DNA from: Candidatus Competibacteraceae bacterium
GTDB taxonomy: Bacteria; Pseudomonadota; Gammaproteobacteria; Competibacterales; Competibacteraceae
Assembly (NCBI GenBank): GCA_003989085.1
Contig: RXIV01000007.1
Span: 62,001 to 126,000 of the forward strand
Direction: 5' to 3'
DNA length: 64,000 nucleotides
Shown: positions 9,073-19,626 of the stretch, piece by piece
Layout of the letters: each line of letters starts with the position of its first letter
Numbering within the stretch: the first letter of the stretch is position 1
Notes under the pieces: model-generated
Seen by the model: only the letters and a program-made list of their open reading frames with translations
What the model was told of the DNA's origin: nothing
Databases searched by the model: none
Program-made: the position numbers and the translations under genes

Positions 9073-10179
9073 TTACCCAGTACGCGCTGTAAAATCAATT
9101 CGCGGATCGACCAAGTGATAGGTCAAATCACTGACCAGATTCAGGAGTAGGCCAATCAGGCTGAACATGTACAAGGTCCCAAACATTACCGGATAATCCC
9201 GTTTTATTACCGCCTCAAATCCTAGCAACCCCAGTCCATCCAGTGAGAAAATCACTTCAATCAGCAGCGAACCGGTGAATAACATACCGACCAGAGTTGC
9301 GGGAAAGCCGGCAATCACCAGTAACATCGCATTGCGGAATACATGCCCATATAAGACCCTGCGTTCACTTAAGCCTTTGGCGCGGGCCGTCATAACATAC
9401 TGCTTGTTGATCTCGTCCAGAAATGAGTTTTTAGTCAGCATGGTCAGTGAGGCAAATCCGCCGATCACCATGGCGGTGACCGGCAATGTCAGGTGCCAGA
9501 AGTAATCGGCAATGCGCGCCGGCCAACTCAAATCCGCCCAGTTATCAGACACCAGCCCCCGTAAGGGGAACCAATCCAGATAGCGTCCGCCAGCGAATAA
9601 GATAATCAGCAAAATGGCGAATAGAAACGCCGGAATAGCATAGCCGATAATAATCGCTGTGCTGCTGAGCACATCAAAGTGCGAGCCATCACGGATCGCT
9701 TTGGCAATACCTAAGGGAACCGAGATCAGATAAATCAGCAGCGTACTCCATACTCCGATGGAGATAGATACTGGCAATTTATCCAGCACCAAGTCCAGCA
9801 CCCTCCGGTCGCGAAAGTAGCTTTTGCCGAGATCGAAGCTTAGATAATCCCGAACCATCAGGCCAAAACGCACATAGACCGGCTTATCAAAGCCGAACTG
9901 ATGGTTCAGTTCAGCGATGAATGTCGGGTCAAGTCCCTGAGCGCCGCGATAAACACCATTACCACCGGTATTTTGCGGCGCAGCGTTGCCCCGTCCAACC
10001 TCCACGCCTTCTCCACCGCCAGCTCGGACAGTGGCGGAAACTGCGGTATTTTTGAGTTGCGCCAATAACTGCTCCACTGGCCCGCCGGGTGCAATTTGGA
10101 CGATGAAGAAATTAATGGCGATGATGCCGAGCAGGGTCAGTGGAATCAGCGCCAGACGGCGCAGTAAGTAAATAAGCAT
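9073..10179 (-). CDS. yejB: YejB-type peptide ABC transporter permease
   Basis: Inner membrane permease of 368 residues of the DppB/OppB superfamily, closest in pattern to YejB: an N-terminal membrane helix, a long periplasmic loop with a Gly-rich insert (about residues 53-80), then five more helices and the permease loop around the TARAKGLSE segment (EAA motif) that contacts the ATPase. It starts nine bases after yejA. The usual partners yejE (second permease) and yejF (ATPase) are not in the window; the next gene is HugZ-like. Confidence 0.9.
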   Translation of the reverse strand: MLIYLLRRLALIPLTLLGIIAINFFIVQIAPGGPVEQLLAQLKNTAVSATVRAGGGEGVEVGRGNAAPQNTGGNGVYRGAQGLDPTFIAELNHQFGFDKPVYVRFGLMVRDYLSFDLGKSYFRDRRVLDLVLDKLPVSISIGVWSTLLIYLISVPLGIAKAIRDGSHFDVLSSTAIIIGYAIPAFLFAILLIILFAGGRYLDWFPLRGLVSDNWADLSWPARIADYFWHLTLPVTAMVIGGFASLTMLTKNSFLDEINKQYVMTARAKGLSERRVLYGHVFRNAMLLVIAGFPATLVGMLFTGSLLIEVIFSLDGLGLLGFEAVIKRDYPVMFGTLYMFSLIGLLLNLVSDLTYHLVDPRIDFTARTG

Positions 10180-10188
10180 GGCGCTGAA

Positions 10189-12042
10189 TTACGTTTTTTC
10201 GCCGGCTTTACGCCCAGCCAGCGCCGCATCTTTAGTAGGATCAATCCACCAGGCATCGAGCTGTACACCTTGCATGGGCGTGGTTGGCGGATAGCCAAAT
10301 TTATCCCAGAAGGCGATACGGGTGTAAGGTAGATGCCAATGCGGGATGACCAGATAATTCCATTGCAGCGCCCGATCCAGCGCTCGAGTCCGGGTCACCA
10401 GAGTAGCGCGATCCGGGGCGGCGATGAGCTGATCCACCAGCTGATCCACCGCTGGATTTTTCAGACCGGACACATTGCGACTACCGGGTTGATCCGCAGC
10501 GGCGCTGCTCCAGTACTCACGCTGTTCATTGCCGGGCGACAGGGATTGTCCCCAGACATTCACGATCATGTCGAAATCAAAGCTGCGCTCGCGGTTTTCA
10601 TACTGGGCTGAATCGACGCTGCGCACGGTCATTTCAATGCCTAGCCGTTCCAGATTGCGGGCGAATGGCAGGGCGATCCGCTCCCAGGTTGGTTCAGCAA
10701 TCAGCAGTTCAAAGCGGAACGGCTCACCGGTTTTGGCATTGACCAGTTTCCGATCCCGGAAGACCCAGCCGGCTTCCTGCAATAGTTGCAAGGCTTTTTG
10801 GAAATTGGCGCGGAGTTGGGCATCGTCATTCGCAGTCGGTGGTTCATAGGCCGTAGTAAATACCTCTGGCGGCAGTTGTTGACGCAATGGCGCTAATACC
10901 GTTAATTCTTCGGGTGAAGGCAAGCCCTGTGCAGCCAACTCAGAGTTGTCGAAATAACTACGGGTGCGGGTGTACTGGCCGAAAAACAGATTGCGGTTGC
11001 TCCACTCGAAATCAAAAGCGTAAGCCAACGCCTGGCGGACTCGCGCATCCTGGAATAATGGTCGGCGCAGGTTGAAAGCAAAACCCTGCATTCCCGACGG
11101 CAGATGGTGCTGGAAAGTTTCTTTCTTTATCAGTCCACTGGTCAAGGCGGGAGAATCATAGCCAGTTGCCCACTGTTTAGCGACATTCTCCATCCGCAAG
11201 TCATAGGCGCCGGATTTGAAGGCTTCCAGTGCGACCGTGACATCGCGGTAATAGTCATAACGCAGTCGGTCAATGTTATGCAATCCCTGTGTTACCGCTA
11301 AATCCTTGCCCCAGTAATTCCCATCGCGCTGGTAGACAATAAAGCGGCCTGGCTCAAATTTTTCAATCCGGTATGGACCACTGCCTACTGGAATGTCCAA
11401 AGTGGTCGCTGTGAAATCCCGATCCTGCCAATATTTTTTTGACAAAATCGGCATCTGGCCCAGAATCAGCGGTAATTCCCGGTTCTCGCCAGGCATGAAC
11501 GTGAATTTCAGTTGCCGCTCGCCCAGTTTTTCAACCTTGGCGACATTAGCGTAATAAAAACGGTAGGAGGGAGCTCCTTTGCTTTTCAAAGTTTCAAACG
11601 AAAAGATCACATCGTCCGCCGTAATAGAACTGCCATCATGAAACTTTGCAATGGGCCGAATGCTAAACGTGACTGAACCGCGATCCTCAGGTACATCGAC
11701 ACTTTCAGCAATCAGACCGTATTCGCTGAACGGTTCATCGGCGCTGCTTACCAACAGTGTTTCGAATAACTGACCGATCCCAGCGGCTGATTCACCTTTA
11801 ATGTTGAATGGATTAAAGGTATCAAAGCTGCCAATCGCGGCAAATCGTGCTTCGCCGCCTTTGGGCGCATTAGGATTCACATAGTCGAAATGCGGAAAAT
11901 CCGGCCCGTATTTCGGTTGTCCATGCAGGGCGATACCATGCATCGGTGCGGCGAAAGCGCCGGTTACTGCGAATAAACTGCCCAATCCCAGCACAACAAC
12001 GCTGGGCAACCACCAAAGAAAACTGAATTTTGCGCGATTCAT
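10189..12042 (-). CDS. yejA: YejA-type extracellular solute-binding protein
   Basis: Periplasmic binding protein (family 5, peptide/oligopeptide type) of 617 residues with a signal peptide cleaved near AFAAP (residue 32). HGIALHGQPKYGPDFPHFDY at the mature N-terminus and FNIKGESAAGIGQLFETL match YejA, the binding protein for microcin C-like peptides and oligopeptides in enterics. ATG 12042 has AAGGA upstream. It is transcribed with yejB and is divergent from fabI. The substrate here is unknown. Confidence 0.9.
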   Translation of the reverse strand: MNRAKFSFLWWLPSVVVLGLGSLFAVTGAFAAPMHGIALHGQPKYGPDFPHFDYVNPNAPKGGEARFAAIGSFDTFNPFNIKGESAAGIGQLFETLLVSSADEPFSEYGLIAESVDVPEDRGSVTFSIRPIAKFHDGSSITADDVIFSFETLKSKGAPSYRFYYANVAKVEKLGERQLKFTFMPGENRELPLILGQMPILSKKYWQDRDFTATTLDIPVGSGPYRIEKFEPGRFIVYQRDGNYWGKDLAVTQGLHNIDRLRYDYYRDVTVALEAFKSGAYDLRMENVAKQWATGYDSPALTSGLIKKETFQHHLPSGMQGFAFNLRRPLFQDARVRQALAYAFDFEWSNRNLFFGQYTRTRSYFDNSELAAQGLPSPEELTVLAPLRQQLPPEVFTTAYEPPTANDDAQLRANFQKALQLLQEAGWVFRDRKLVNAKTGEPFRFELLIAEPTWERIALPFARNLERLGIEMTVRSVDSAQYENRERSFDFDMIVNVWGQSLSPGNEQREYWSSAAADQPGSRNVSGLKNPAVDQLVDQLIAAPDRATLVTRTRALDRALQWNYLVIPHWHLPYTRIAFWDKFGYPPTTPMQGVQLDAWWIDPTKDAALAGRKAGEKT

Positions 12043-12112
12043 GCACTATCCTTTACAGTTCGCCAATTCAATGACCCGTCTAAACGATAGCAAATCCTGA
12101 AAGGAGTTCATT

Positions 12113-12898
12113 ATGGGCTTTCTCACCGGCAAACGTGCCCTGATTGTCGGGGTCGCCAGCAACCGTTCCATTGCCTCGGGCATCGCTGAAGCCATGCATC
12201 GGGAAGGCGCTGATCTGGCCTTCACCTATCAGAACGACAAACTCAAGTCCCGTGTGGAAAAGATGGCCGCTGAACTGGGCAGTTCCATCGTTCTGCCCTG
12301 TGATGTCGAAAGTGACGCCGAGATTGCTGCGGTGTTTGAGGAACTCAGGTCCCACTGGGATGGCTTCGATATTGTGGTGCATTCGGTCGCGTATGCGCCG
12401 CGTGAGGCACTGGAAGGCGATTACCTGGAGGGAATCAGCCGCGAGAATTTCCGCGTGGCCCACGACATCAGTTCCTACAGTTTTGCGGCTTTGGCCAAGG
12501 CTGCCCGACCTCTGATGCAAGGTCGGCGGGGGGCGTTGATTACCATGACTTATCTGGGTGGGGTGCGGGCGGTGCCCAATTACAATGTCATGGGTTTGGC
12601 CAAGGCCAGCCTGGATGCCAATGTCCGCTATCTGGCGCAAACCCTGGGGCCGGAAGGCATCCGGGTCAACGCCATTTCCGCCGGGCCGATTCGCACCCTG
12701 GCGGCGTCTGGCATCAAGAACTTTCGCAAGATGCTGGATACTTTCGAGCATATCGCACCCTTGCGAAAATGTGTGTCCATTGAGGAAGTTGGCAACGCCG
12801 CCGCATTTCTGTGTTCGGATCTGGCCGCTGGCATTACCGGCGAGATTCTGTATGTTGATGGTGGTTTCAACGCCATCGCGCTGGGAGCAATGGCGTAG
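12113..12898 (+). CDS. fabI: Enoyl-[acyl-carrier-protein] reductase (NADH)
   Basis: FabI, the reductase of the last step of each fatty acid elongation cycle. This short-chain dehydrogenase of 261 residues has the [13 protein letters not shown] nucleotide-binding start (about residues 13-25) and the catalytic set Tyr147, Tyr157 and Lys164 in the pattern Y-x9-Y-x6-K. The strong site AAAGGAG precedes ATG 12113. It lies convergent to ppiD and divergent to yejA, the common place for fabI next to the lon-hupB-ppiD block. Confidence 0.96.
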   Translation: MGFLTGKRALIVGVASNRSIASGIAEAMHREGADLAFTYQNDKLKSRVEKMAAELGSSIVLPCDVESDAEIAAVFEELRSHWDGFDIVVHSVAYAPREALEGDYLEGISRENFRVAHDISSYSFAALAKAARPLMQGRRGALITMTYLGGVRAVPNYNVMGLAKASLDANVRYLAQTLGPEGIRVNAISAGPIRTLAASGIKNFRKMLDTFEHIAPLRKCVSIEEVGNAAAFLCSDLAAGITGEILYVDGGFNAIALGAMA

Positions 12899-12921
12899 CG
12901 CGGTTTTGCATCACGGTAACT

Positions 12922-12943
12922 CCTCGCTTGCTGATGAGCGAGG
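12922..12943. repeat. Inverted repeat between convergent fabI and ppiD
   Basis: CCTCGCT at 12922-12928 pairs with AGCGAGG at 12937-12943 around an 8-base loop. It sits between two convergent stops (12898 and 12955). No T-run follows on either strand, so a bidirectional terminator is only a possibility. Confidence 0.4.
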
Positions 12944-12954
12944 GGCCGCCGCTG

Positions 12955-14877
12955 TTACAGTCGGTCGCCGTGGGTGATGACTTTGGTCTTGATTTGTACG
13001 CTGTCCGCCAAACCCTGAAACTGCTCCGATCCGACCTGTTGCGTTAATTGCTGGGCAATGGACTTGCGTTCCTCTTCAGACAGCGCGTCTTTCTGTCCGG
13101 GGATGACTTGGGCGACTTCCAGCACAGCCTGATCACCATTTGCCAACGCGGTCGAAGCCAGCGCTACCTTGCCTGGTTCTGGCTGTGGCAAGCGGAACGC
13201 GGTCGCCAGCACCGCCCGATCCACCGTTGGTGCGTCGCGACTCACTAACCCAGCGTTCTGGTACTTGCCGCCCAGTTCCTTGGCCAGGGTTTGCAAAGGC
13301 TCGCCCTTGGCGGCGCGGGCTTTTAGTACTTCCGCATCTTTGACGATAGCTTCACGGGCTTGCTGTTCCCGCAAAATCTTGCCAATTTCCTCCCGCGATT
13401 CTTCCAGAGTGCGTGGTGTGGCGGCCCGATAGTCCTTGAGCCGGATCGCGACGACATGCCCCGGCGCCAATTCAATCGGTTCGCTATTGACGCCGCGCTT
13501 GAGAACCTCTTCGCCAAAAGCGCTCTCGATGAGCTTGGGGTTAGCGGTGATGCCCTCGCCACCCTTGCGGCTGAACCAGCCACTCTCCTGGATCGGCACA
13601 TCGAGCGCTTTGGCCGCCGGCTCCAGACTGTCGGGGTGCTCATAACTCAGGTTAGCGAGATTCTGGGTGATCTCATAAAACCGGTTTTCAGCCTGCTGCT
13701 GGCGGAGTTCCTTGGCGAGCGCCTCGCGCACCTCCTCGAACGGCTTAGTCTGGGATGGAGTGATGTGATCAAGCCGGATAATGTGGAATCCCGATGGCAT
13801 TCGCACCGGATCGCTGACATCGCCTGGTTTTTTCAGCGCAAACAGCGCGTTTTCAAAGGCGGGATTGTCGAACATGCCCTTGCCGATCACGCCCAGTTCA
13901 CCGCCTTCGAGCGCCCCGGAAGTATCCGTCTTCGCCTCTTGCAGCGCCTGATCAAAGCTCTTGGCCCCCGAGTGGATCGCCTCGGCGATCTGCTGTGCTT
14001 TAGCCTGCGCCTGCGCCACCTCCGCCGGGCCGGGGTTTAGCGGTAATTTGACCAGCAGATGTGAAGCAGAGCGTTCTTCGGGCTGACCATACTTGGCCAT
14101 CTGGTCCTGATAAGCGGTTTTCAGATCCGCTTCACTGATAGTCACGCCTTCGGCGAGCTGCGCCAGTTTCAGTTCGATAAACTGTACTTGCGCCTGCTCG
14201 GGATTTACGAAGCGATCCCGGTTCTTCTCGAAATACGCCTGAATTTTTGCGTCGTCTACGGTGGCCTTGGCGACATAATTTGCCAACGCCAACACGGTGT
14301 ATTGCAGTTCCCGTTGCTGTTTGAGCAAGGCGATCAACTGCTCGAGTTCAACCGGGGTGAACAGCGCCGAAGCGGTTAGGCCCTCACGCAGCTGCTCGGT
14401 CGCCTTCCCCAGTCGAAAACTTTCCTCGAAGGTCGCTGCGACATAGCCTTGGTTTCGCAGCCACCGTTCATACAGTTCCTTGCTGAAGCCGCCGTTTTGC
14501 TGAAATACCGGCAGCGCCACGATCACGTCGTGCAACTGCCGGTCGCTGACGCGCAGCCCCTGCTCGCGGGCCAGCTGGTTTAATACCCGCTCTTCAACCA
14601 GTTGCTGCAAGACCTGCTGCTTCAGTCGCGGCCCGTCCAGCAGCGCTGGATCGGCATTGTTGCCGAACATGGCCTGCATCCGCTGGCGCTGCTGCTGGTA
14701 GGCCCGCTGGAATTCCTGCACGGATATTTTGCTGTCGCCGACTACGGCGGCGTCCATCGGACCGCCACCCTCGAAATAATAGTTGATGCCCCATACTGCG
14801 AACGGAATGATCAACAAGCCGATAATGGTGTAGGCAAACCAACCTTGGGCGCGATCACGGATTTTCTGGAGGAACAT
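12955..14877 (-). CDS. ppiD: PpiD-like periplasmic peptidyl-prolyl isomerase/chaperone
   Basis: Inner-membrane-anchored SurA_N/parvulin protein of 640 residues. One membrane helix (about residues 12-32) precedes a SurA-N-like chaperone region; a parvulin domain follows (ASHLLVK near residue 272, GGELGVIGKGMF, and FHIIRLD near 365), then a long C-terminal helical region. PpiD assists folding of proteins leaving the Sec translocon. The order hupB-(tRNA)-ppiD with lon upstream supports the name over SurA. Confidence 0.92.
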   Translation of the reverse strand: MFLQKIRDRAQGWFAYTIIGLLIIPFAVWGINYYFEGGGPMDAAVVGDSKISVQEFQRAYQQQRQRMQAMFGNNADPALLDGPRLKQQVLQQLVEERVLNQLAREQGLRVSDRQLHDVIVALPVFQQNGGFSKELYERWLRNQGYVAATFEESFRLGKATEQLREGLTASALFTPVELEQLIALLKQQRELQYTVLALANYVAKATVDDAKIQAYFEKNRDRFVNPEQAQVQFIELKLAQLAEGVTISEADLKTAYQDQMAKYGQPEERSASHLLVKLPLNPGPAEVAQAQAKAQQIAEAIHSGAKSFDQALQEAKTDTSGALEGGELGVIGKGMFDNPAFENALFALKKPGDVSDPVRMPSGFHIIRLDHITPSQTKPFEEVREALAKELRQQQAENRFYEITQNLANLSYEHPDSLEPAAKALDVPIQESGWFSRKGGEGITANPKLIESAFGEEVLKRGVNSEPIELAPGHVVAIRLKDYRAATPRTLEESREEIGKILREQQAREAIVKDAEVLKARAAKGEPLQTLAKELGGKYQNAGLVSRDAPTVDRAVLATAFRLPQPEPGKVALASTALANGDQAVLEVAQVIPGQKDALSEEERKSIAQQLTQQVGSEQFQGLADSVQIKTKVITHGDRL

Positions 14878-14944
14878 GGCGAGTTACCCGGCTTCAGGTC
14901 GAATCATGGAAAGGGAATCGGGGATTGGAGTAGCAACCGCGCAT

Positions 14945-14971
14945 AAAAAAGGGCGTCTGAAGGACACCCTT
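14945..14971 (-). terminator. Rho-independent terminator after the tRNA-Asp genes
   Basis: On the minus strand AAGGGTGTC (14971-14963) pairs with GACGCCCTT (14957-14949), with one G-U pair and a five-base loop, followed directly by a run of T (bases 14950-14945). It lies just downstream of the second tRNA-Asp and upstream of ppiD, so it should end the hupB-tRNA transcript. Confidence 0.75.
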
Positions 14972-14977
14972 GAAGTT

Positions 14978-15054
14978 TGGCGGAGCGGACGGGGCTCGAA
15001 CCCGCGACCCCCGGCGTGACAGGCCGGTATTCTAACCAACTGAACTACCGCTCC
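14978..15054 (-). tRNA. tRNA-Asp (GTC), distal copy
   Basis: A 77-base cloverleaf with acceptor GGAGCGG/CCGCTCC, discriminator G and encoded CCA. The anticodon loop CTGTCAC gives GTC for Asp, and the T-loop is TTCGAGC. It is identical over the mature tRNA to the copy at 15107-15183. Confidence 0.96.
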
Positions 15055-15106
15055 GAGTCAAAATCTGGACTGCTGAACACAATGTAAATCAGGCAAAACT
15101 GTAAAT

Positions 15107-15183
15107 TGGCGGAGCGGACGGGGCTCGAACCCGCGACCCCCGGCGTGACAGGCCGGTATTCTAACCAACTGAACTACCGCTCC
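15107..15183 (-). tRNA. tRNA-Asp (GTC), proximal copy
   Basis: Same 77-base sequence as the copy 52 bases downstream, with anticodon GTC and encoded CCA. It is a tandem duplication, as is common in tRNA operons. Confidence 0.96.
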
Positions 15184-15196
15184 GGCATTTGAACCG

Positions 15197-15272
15197 TGGT
15201 GGGTGCTGAGGGGTTTGAACCCCCGACCCTCGCCTTGTAAGGGCGATGCTCTCCCAACTGAGCTAAGCACCC
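15197..15272 (-). tRNA. tRNA-Val (TAC)
   Basis: A 76-base cloverleaf with acceptor GGGTGCT/AGCACCC, anticodon loop CTTACAA (TAC) and encoded CCA. Its 5' end lies only ten bases after the hupB stop, so it is most likely cut out of a hupB-tRNA transcript. Confidence 0.96.
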
Positions 15273-15282
15273 CGCAAAAAAG

Positions 15283-15555
15283 CTACTTTATCGCATCCCT
15301 TAATGTTTTTCCAGCCTTGAACACTGGTGTCTTGCTGGCCTTAATCTCCATCGGTTCGCCAGTTTTAGGATTATGTCCAGCGCGGGCCGGGCGTTCCCGC
15401 ACGGAGAAGGTGCCAAAGCCGGTCAACACCACCGAATCACCTTGCTTGAGGGCCTTGCCGATAGCGTCGACGACGGCGTCCACGGCCTTGCCGGCTGCCG
15501 CCTTGGATAATTCAGTGGTTTGGGTCACGGCCTCAACCAGTTCAGTTTTGTTCAT
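15283..15555 (-). CDS. hupB: DNA-binding protein HU
   Basis: Histone-like nucleoid protein of 90 residues. The MNKTELVEAV start, the GFGTFSVRERPARAGHNP DNA-binding arm (about residues 46-63) and the C-terminal FKAGKTLRDAIK are diagnostic of HU. The position between lon and ppiD is that of hupB in enterics and pseudomonads. A good sigma-70-type promoter lies at 15662-15691, and AAAGGAAAGGGG precedes the start. The downstream tRNAs appear to share this transcript. Confidence 0.96.
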   Translation of the reverse strand: MNKTELVEAVTQTTELSKAAAGKAVDAVVDAIGKALKQGDSVVLTGFGTFSVRERPARAGHNPKTGEPMEIKASKTPVFKAGKTLRDAIK

Positions 15556-15661
15556 AATCCCCTTTCCTTTGCGATGTGTTGGTGTTGTGCGTTGTTGGGT
15601 TCAAATGCCAGCTGGCATGGCGGATCAAGCCCACGCCTAGCTGAATGACAGCTATTTGGCT

Positions 15662-15691
15662 GTTATATCAGGCCATTTAAAGCAGTGTCAA
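15662..15691 (-). promoter_or_regulatory. Sigma-70-type promoter for hupB and the downstream tRNAs
   Basis: On the minus strand TTGACA (15691-15686) and TATAAC (15667-15662) are separated by 18 bases, about 105 bases before the hupB start. This is a near-consensus housekeeping promoter. A 14-base perfect palindrome (15605-15618) lies in the leader. Confidence 0.6.
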
Positions 15692-15711
15692 TTAGCGCCG
15701 GTTGCGGTTGT

Positions 15712-18141
15712 TTAGTGCGCTCGCGCCTTTTCCGGCGCAGTTCCGGTCTTGGCGGCGGTTTCTGCCGTGGCCGCCGATTCTCGGGATACCGGCGCGGGTA
15801 GCGCCTGTAACGCAATCTCCAGCACCTGGTCAATCCAGCGCACCGGCCGCACTTCGATTTTTTCCAGGATGTTCTTCGGAATATCGACCAGATCTTTGCG
15901 GTTCTCCTCCGGGATCACCACGGTTGCAATACAACCCCGGTGCGCCGCCAGCAGCTTTTCCTTCAAACCGCCAATCGGCAGCACTTCACCTCGCAGGGTG
16001 ATCTCACCGGTCATAGCCACGCTAGCCCGCACCGGAATGCGGGTCAATGCCGATACCAGCGCCGTACACATCCCGATGCCGGCGCTGGGACCATCCTTGG
16101 GGGTTGCGCCTTCAGGAACGTGGATGTGCAGATCGTATTTCTGGTGGAAGTCCGGATCGATGCCTAGCGCTTCGGCGCGGCTGCGAACCACAGTCATCGC
16201 CGCCTGAATCGATTCACGCATGACCTCGCCCAGCTTGCCCGTATGAATCAGCTTGCCCTTGCCCGGCACCAGTGCGGCTTCAATGCTCAACAGCTCGCCG
16301 CCCACCTCAGTCCAGGCCAACCCGGTGACCTGTCCGATCTGATCCTGCTCTTCAGCCAGTCCGTAGCGGAATCGTCGCACCCCTAGATATTTTTCCAGGA
16401 GGTCAGGGACGATTACGATTTTCTCCGTGGCCGGATGCAGGGTCACGGCTTTGACCACTTTGCGGTCGATTTTGGCCAGTTCCCGCTCCAGATTACGCAC
16501 CCCTGCTTCACGGGTGTAGAAGCGGATGATGTCGCGGATCGACGCTTCGCTAATCTCCAGTTCATCCGGCTTCAGCCCGTTGTTGCTCATCTGTTTTGGA
16601 GCGAGATAGCGGGAAGCGATATTCAGTTTCTCATCCTCGGTGTATCCGGGAATCCGAATCACTTCCATCCGATCCAGTAGCGGCGGCGGAATATTCAACG
16701 AATTGGCGGTCGCGACGAACATCACGTCCGACAGGTCAAAATCTACCTCCAGATAGTGATCGCTGAAGGTGTTGTTCTGTTCCGGGTCCAGTACTTCCAG
16801 CAGTGCTGAGGACGGATCACCGCGAAAATCCATCGACATCTTGTCAATTTCATCAAACAGGAACAGGGGATTGCGTACCCCGACCTTGGACAGATTCTGG
16901 ATGATCTTGCCGGGCAGCGAGCCGATGTAGGTGCGGCGGTGACCGCGAATCTCGGCCTCATCGCGTACCCCGCCCAGCGACATGCGGACGAACTTACGGT
17001 TAGTGGCGCGAGCAATGGAGCGGCCCAGTGAGGTCTTGCCCACCCCCGGCGGTCCGACCAGACACAGGATTGGCCCCTTGAGCTTGCGCGCCCGTTGCTG
17101 TACAGCCAGGTATTCGAGAATTCGTTCCTTGACCTTCTCCAGACCGTAGTGATCGGCTTCCAGGATTTCTTCGGCGGCGACCAGATCCTGGTGAATCTTG
17201 GTGCGCCTGCGCCACGGCACATTGGCCAACCAGTCAAGGTAGTTGCGGACAACCGTGGCTTCAGCCGACATTGGCGACATCATTTTTAGCTTGTTTAATT
17301 CGGCCTGAGCCTTGGCTCGGGCTTCCTTCGGCATCCCCGCCTTGTCAATGCGCCGGGCCAGATCCTCGATCTCGTTAGGTGAATCCTCCAGATCGCCAAG
17401 TTCCTTCTGAATCGCTTTCATCTGCTCATTCAGGTAGTACTCGCGCTGGGTTTTCTCCATCTGTTGCTTGACCCGGCCGCGAATGCGTTTCTCTACTTGG
17501 AGAATGTCAATCTCGCCTTCCACCAGTGCCAGCAACTGTTCGAGACGCTCGCGCAGGTTGTGGGTTTCCAGAATCTTCTGCTTCTCGTCCAGCTTGAGGG
17601 TCATGTGCGCGGCGATGGTGTCCGCTAACCGCACCGGGTCTTCAATGCTGGCGACTGACGCCAGTATTTCACCAGGGATTTTCTTGTTGAGTTTCACATA
17701 CTGGTCAAACGTATCAAGTAACGAGCGAACCAGCGCCTGAACTTCCTGGACCGCGTGCTCGTCCGGGACTGACTCCAGCAGTGATACAGCGGCGATAAAA
17801 CAGGATTCGGTTTCGGTGAAATAATGGATATTGACTCGCTCGCTGCCTTCCACCAGCACCTTGACCGTGCCATCTGGCAGCCGCAACAGTTGCAGTATGT
17901 TCGACGAGGTGCCGATGGGGTAGAGGTCGTCGACGCCGGGATCGTCCATTTCGGCGCTTTGCTGGGCGACCAGCACGATCCGTTTATTGCCCTGCATGGC
18001 TAGATTGAGCGCATGGATCGATTTTTCGCGCCCGACGAATAGCGGAATGACCATGTGCGGGTAGACCACTACGTCGCGTAGTGGCAACACCGGCAACAGG
18101 GTATGACTGGGTAAAGCCAGTTGGGGTGTTTTTTGTTTCAT
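15712..18141 (-). CDS. lon: ATP-dependent protease La
   Basis: Lon, the cytoplasmic ATP-dependent serine protease for misfolded and regulatory proteins, here 809 residues. Order: N-terminal substrate domain ([20 protein letters not shown]), AAA+ module with Walker [10 protein letters not shown] and Walker [10 protein letters not shown], then the protease domain with the catalytic serine in [11 protein letters not shown] chose ATG 18141, which has GGGAG upstream; an extension to 18189 has no site. It follows clpX and precedes hupB, the conserved order. Confidence 0.96.
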   Translation of the reverse strand: MKQKTPQLALPSHTLLPVLPLRDVVVYPHMVIPLFVGREKSIHALNLAMQGNKRIVLVAQQSAEMDDPGVDDLYPIGTSSNILQLLRLPDGTVKVLVEGSERVNIHYFTETESCFIAAVSLLESVPDEHAVQEVQALVRSLLDTFDQYVKLNKKIPGEILASVASIEDPVRLADTIAAHMTLKLDEKQKILETHNLRERLEQLLALVEGEIDILQVEKRIRGRVKQQMEKTQREYYLNEQMKAIQKELGDLEDSPNEIEDLARRIDKAGMPKEARAKAQAELNKLKMMSPMSAEATVVRNYLDWLANVPWRRRTKIHQDLVAAEEILEADHYGLEKVKERILEYLAVQQRARKLKGPILCLVGPPGVGKTSLGRSIARATNRKFVRMSLGGVRDEAEIRGHRRTYIGSLPGKIIQNLSKVGVRNPLFLFDEIDKMSMDFRGDPSSALLEVLDPEQNNTFSDHYLEVDFDLSDVMFVATANSLNIPPPLLDRMEVIRIPGYTEDEKLNIASRYLAPKQMSNNGLKPDELEISEASIRDIIRFYTREAGVRNLERELAKIDRKVVKAVTLHPATEKIVIVPDLLEKYLGVRRFRYGLAEEQDQIGQVTGLAWTEVGGELLSIEAALVPGKGKLIHTGKLGEVMRESIQAAMTVVRSRAEALGIDPDFHQKYDLHIHVPEGATPKDGPSAGIGMCTALVSALTRIPVRASVAMTGEITLRGEVLPIGGLKEKLLAAHRGCIATVVIPEENRKDLVDIPKNILEKIEVRPVRWIDQVLEIALQALPAPVSRESAATAETAAKTGTAPEKARAH

Positions 18142-18182
18142 CGCAGGCTCCCGCAGTGAAACCGGACGGCTGAGTAAAGGGC

Positions 18183-18206
18183 GGCGCACCGGTCTACTGG
18201 TGCGCC
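18183..18206. repeat. Strong inverted repeat between clpX and lon
   Basis: GGCGCACC (18183-18190) and GGTGCGCC (18199-18206) form a perfect 8-base-pair stem with an 8-base loop, 73 bases past the clpX stop and 41 bases before the lon start. It may end clpX transcription or shape the lon leader. No T-run follows, so an intrinsic terminator is not proven. Confidence 0.5.
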
Positions 18207-18279
18207 AGCATGGCGCTAAAGCGTAGCAAACTCACCGGTTACCCAGTCGATGGATGCAACCGGGTTAGGATTGGACGGG

Positions 18280-19566
18280 TTAGTCCTGACCGACGGCCCG
18301 CCGTTCGGGGGCTTCATAGACGAAGTAGGGTTTGGCGTGACCGGCAACGACCGACTCGTCAACCACGACCTTGCTGACGTTCTGCATGCTGGGCAAGTCA
18401 TACATGGTGTCCAGCAGGATATGTTCGAGAATAGTGCGCAGGCCACGGGCGCCTGTTTTGCGATCCATCGCTTTACGGGCAACCGCACGCAACGCCTCGT
18501 CGCGGAATTCGAGATCACTGCCTTCCATCTCGAACAGCTTGTTGAACTGTTTGGCAATGGCGTTTTTGGGTTCAGTGAGGATGCGCACCAGGGCGTTTTC
18601 ATCCAACTCAGCAAGGGTCGCCACAACCGGTAGCCGACCGACAAATTCCGGGATTAGGCCGTATTTGATCAAATCCTCCGGTTCAACCGCCATCAGCACC
18701 TCGCCAACAGTCTTGTCGCCGTCCTTGCTTTTAACGTCAGCGGAGAAGCCGATGCCACCCTTGTCGGAGCGGCTGCGAATCACCTTATCCAGTCCGGCGA
18801 AGGCGCCGCCGCAAATGAACAGGATATTGGTGGTGTCCACCTGCAGGAATTCCTGCTGCGGGTGCTTGCGTCCACCCTGCGGCGGCACTGAGGCAATGGT
18901 GCCTTCGATTAGCTTCAGTAAGGCCTGCTGTACGCCTTCGCCCGACACATCGCGGGTAATCGAGGGGTTGTCGGACTTACGGGAGATCTTGTCGATCTCG
19001 TCGATATAGACGATGCCGGTCTGAGCCTTTTCAACATCATATTCGCATTTCTGCAATAGCTTCTGAATGATGTTCTCGACGTCTTCGCCGACATAGCCTG
19101 CTTCGGTCAGGGTAGTGGCGTCGGCGATGGTGAACGGCACATTCAGCAGGCGGGCCAGCGTCTCGGCCAACAGAGTCTTGCCCGAACCGGTCGGGCCAAT
19201 CAGCAGGATATTGCTCTTGGCGACTTCAATATCAGAAGACTTCCCGGCGCGGTTGCCCTGCTGCAATTCCAGCCGCTTGTAATGGTTGTAAACGGCGACT
19301 GATAGCACCTTCTTGGCGCGTTCCTGACCGATCACATACTCATCAAGCACTTGGTTGATATCATGCGGCTTGGGCAGTTTGTAGGCTGCCGCAGGGGCGC
19401 TGTCCTCCATTTCTTCGCGAATGATGTCATTGCACAGTTCAACGCATTCGTCGCAGATGAACACGTTTGGGCCGGCAATTAGCTTGCGAACTTCATGCTG
19501 GCTCTTGCCACAGAAGGAGCAGTACAACAGCTTGTCATCATCCCGGTCATTGCGGTCTCTGCCCAT
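18280..19566 (-). CDS. clpX: ATP-dependent Clp protease ATP-binding subunit ClpX
   Basis: AAA+ unfoldase that feeds ClpP, 428 residues. It has an N-terminal zinc finger (CSFC...CDEC, about residues 16-41), Walker A GPTGSGKT, Walker [10 protein letters not shown], the ClpP-contact IGF loop (GGIGFSADV) and sensor-2 GARGLR near residue 380. ATG 19566 is preferred over the adjacent GTG 19569; GGAG precedes it. It lies 60 bases after clpP on the same strand. Confidence 0.97.
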   Translation of the reverse strand: MGRDRNDRDDDKLLYCSFCGKSQHEVRKLIAGPNVFICDECVELCNDIIREEMEDSAPAAAYKLPKPHDINQVLDEYVIGQERAKKVLSVAVYNHYKRLELQQGNRAGKSSDIEVAKSNILLIGPTGSGKTLLAETLARLLNVPFTIADATTLTEAGYVGEDVENIIQKLLQKCEYDVEKAQTGIVYIDEIDKISRKSDNPSITRDVSGEGVQQALLKLIEGTIASVPPQGGRKHPQQEFLQVDTTNILFICGGAFAGLDKVIRSRSDKGGIGFSADVKSKDGDKTVGEVLMAVEPEDLIKYGLIPEFVGRLPVVATLAELDENALVRILTEPKNAIAKQFNKLFEMEGSDLEFRDEALRAVARKAMDRKTGARGLRTILEHILLDTMYDLPSMQNVSKVVVDESVVAGHAKPYFVYEAPERRAVGQD

Positions 19567-19626
19567 CACTCCATCCTCGTCAGCATCGCACAGTAGATAT
19601 TATTTGGCGGGGGAAAGGCCGACCGA

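Noticed and set aside
15203..15640. A plus-strand open frame across tRNA-Val and hupB
   Set aside because: It is antisense to a tRNA and to a clear hupB gene.
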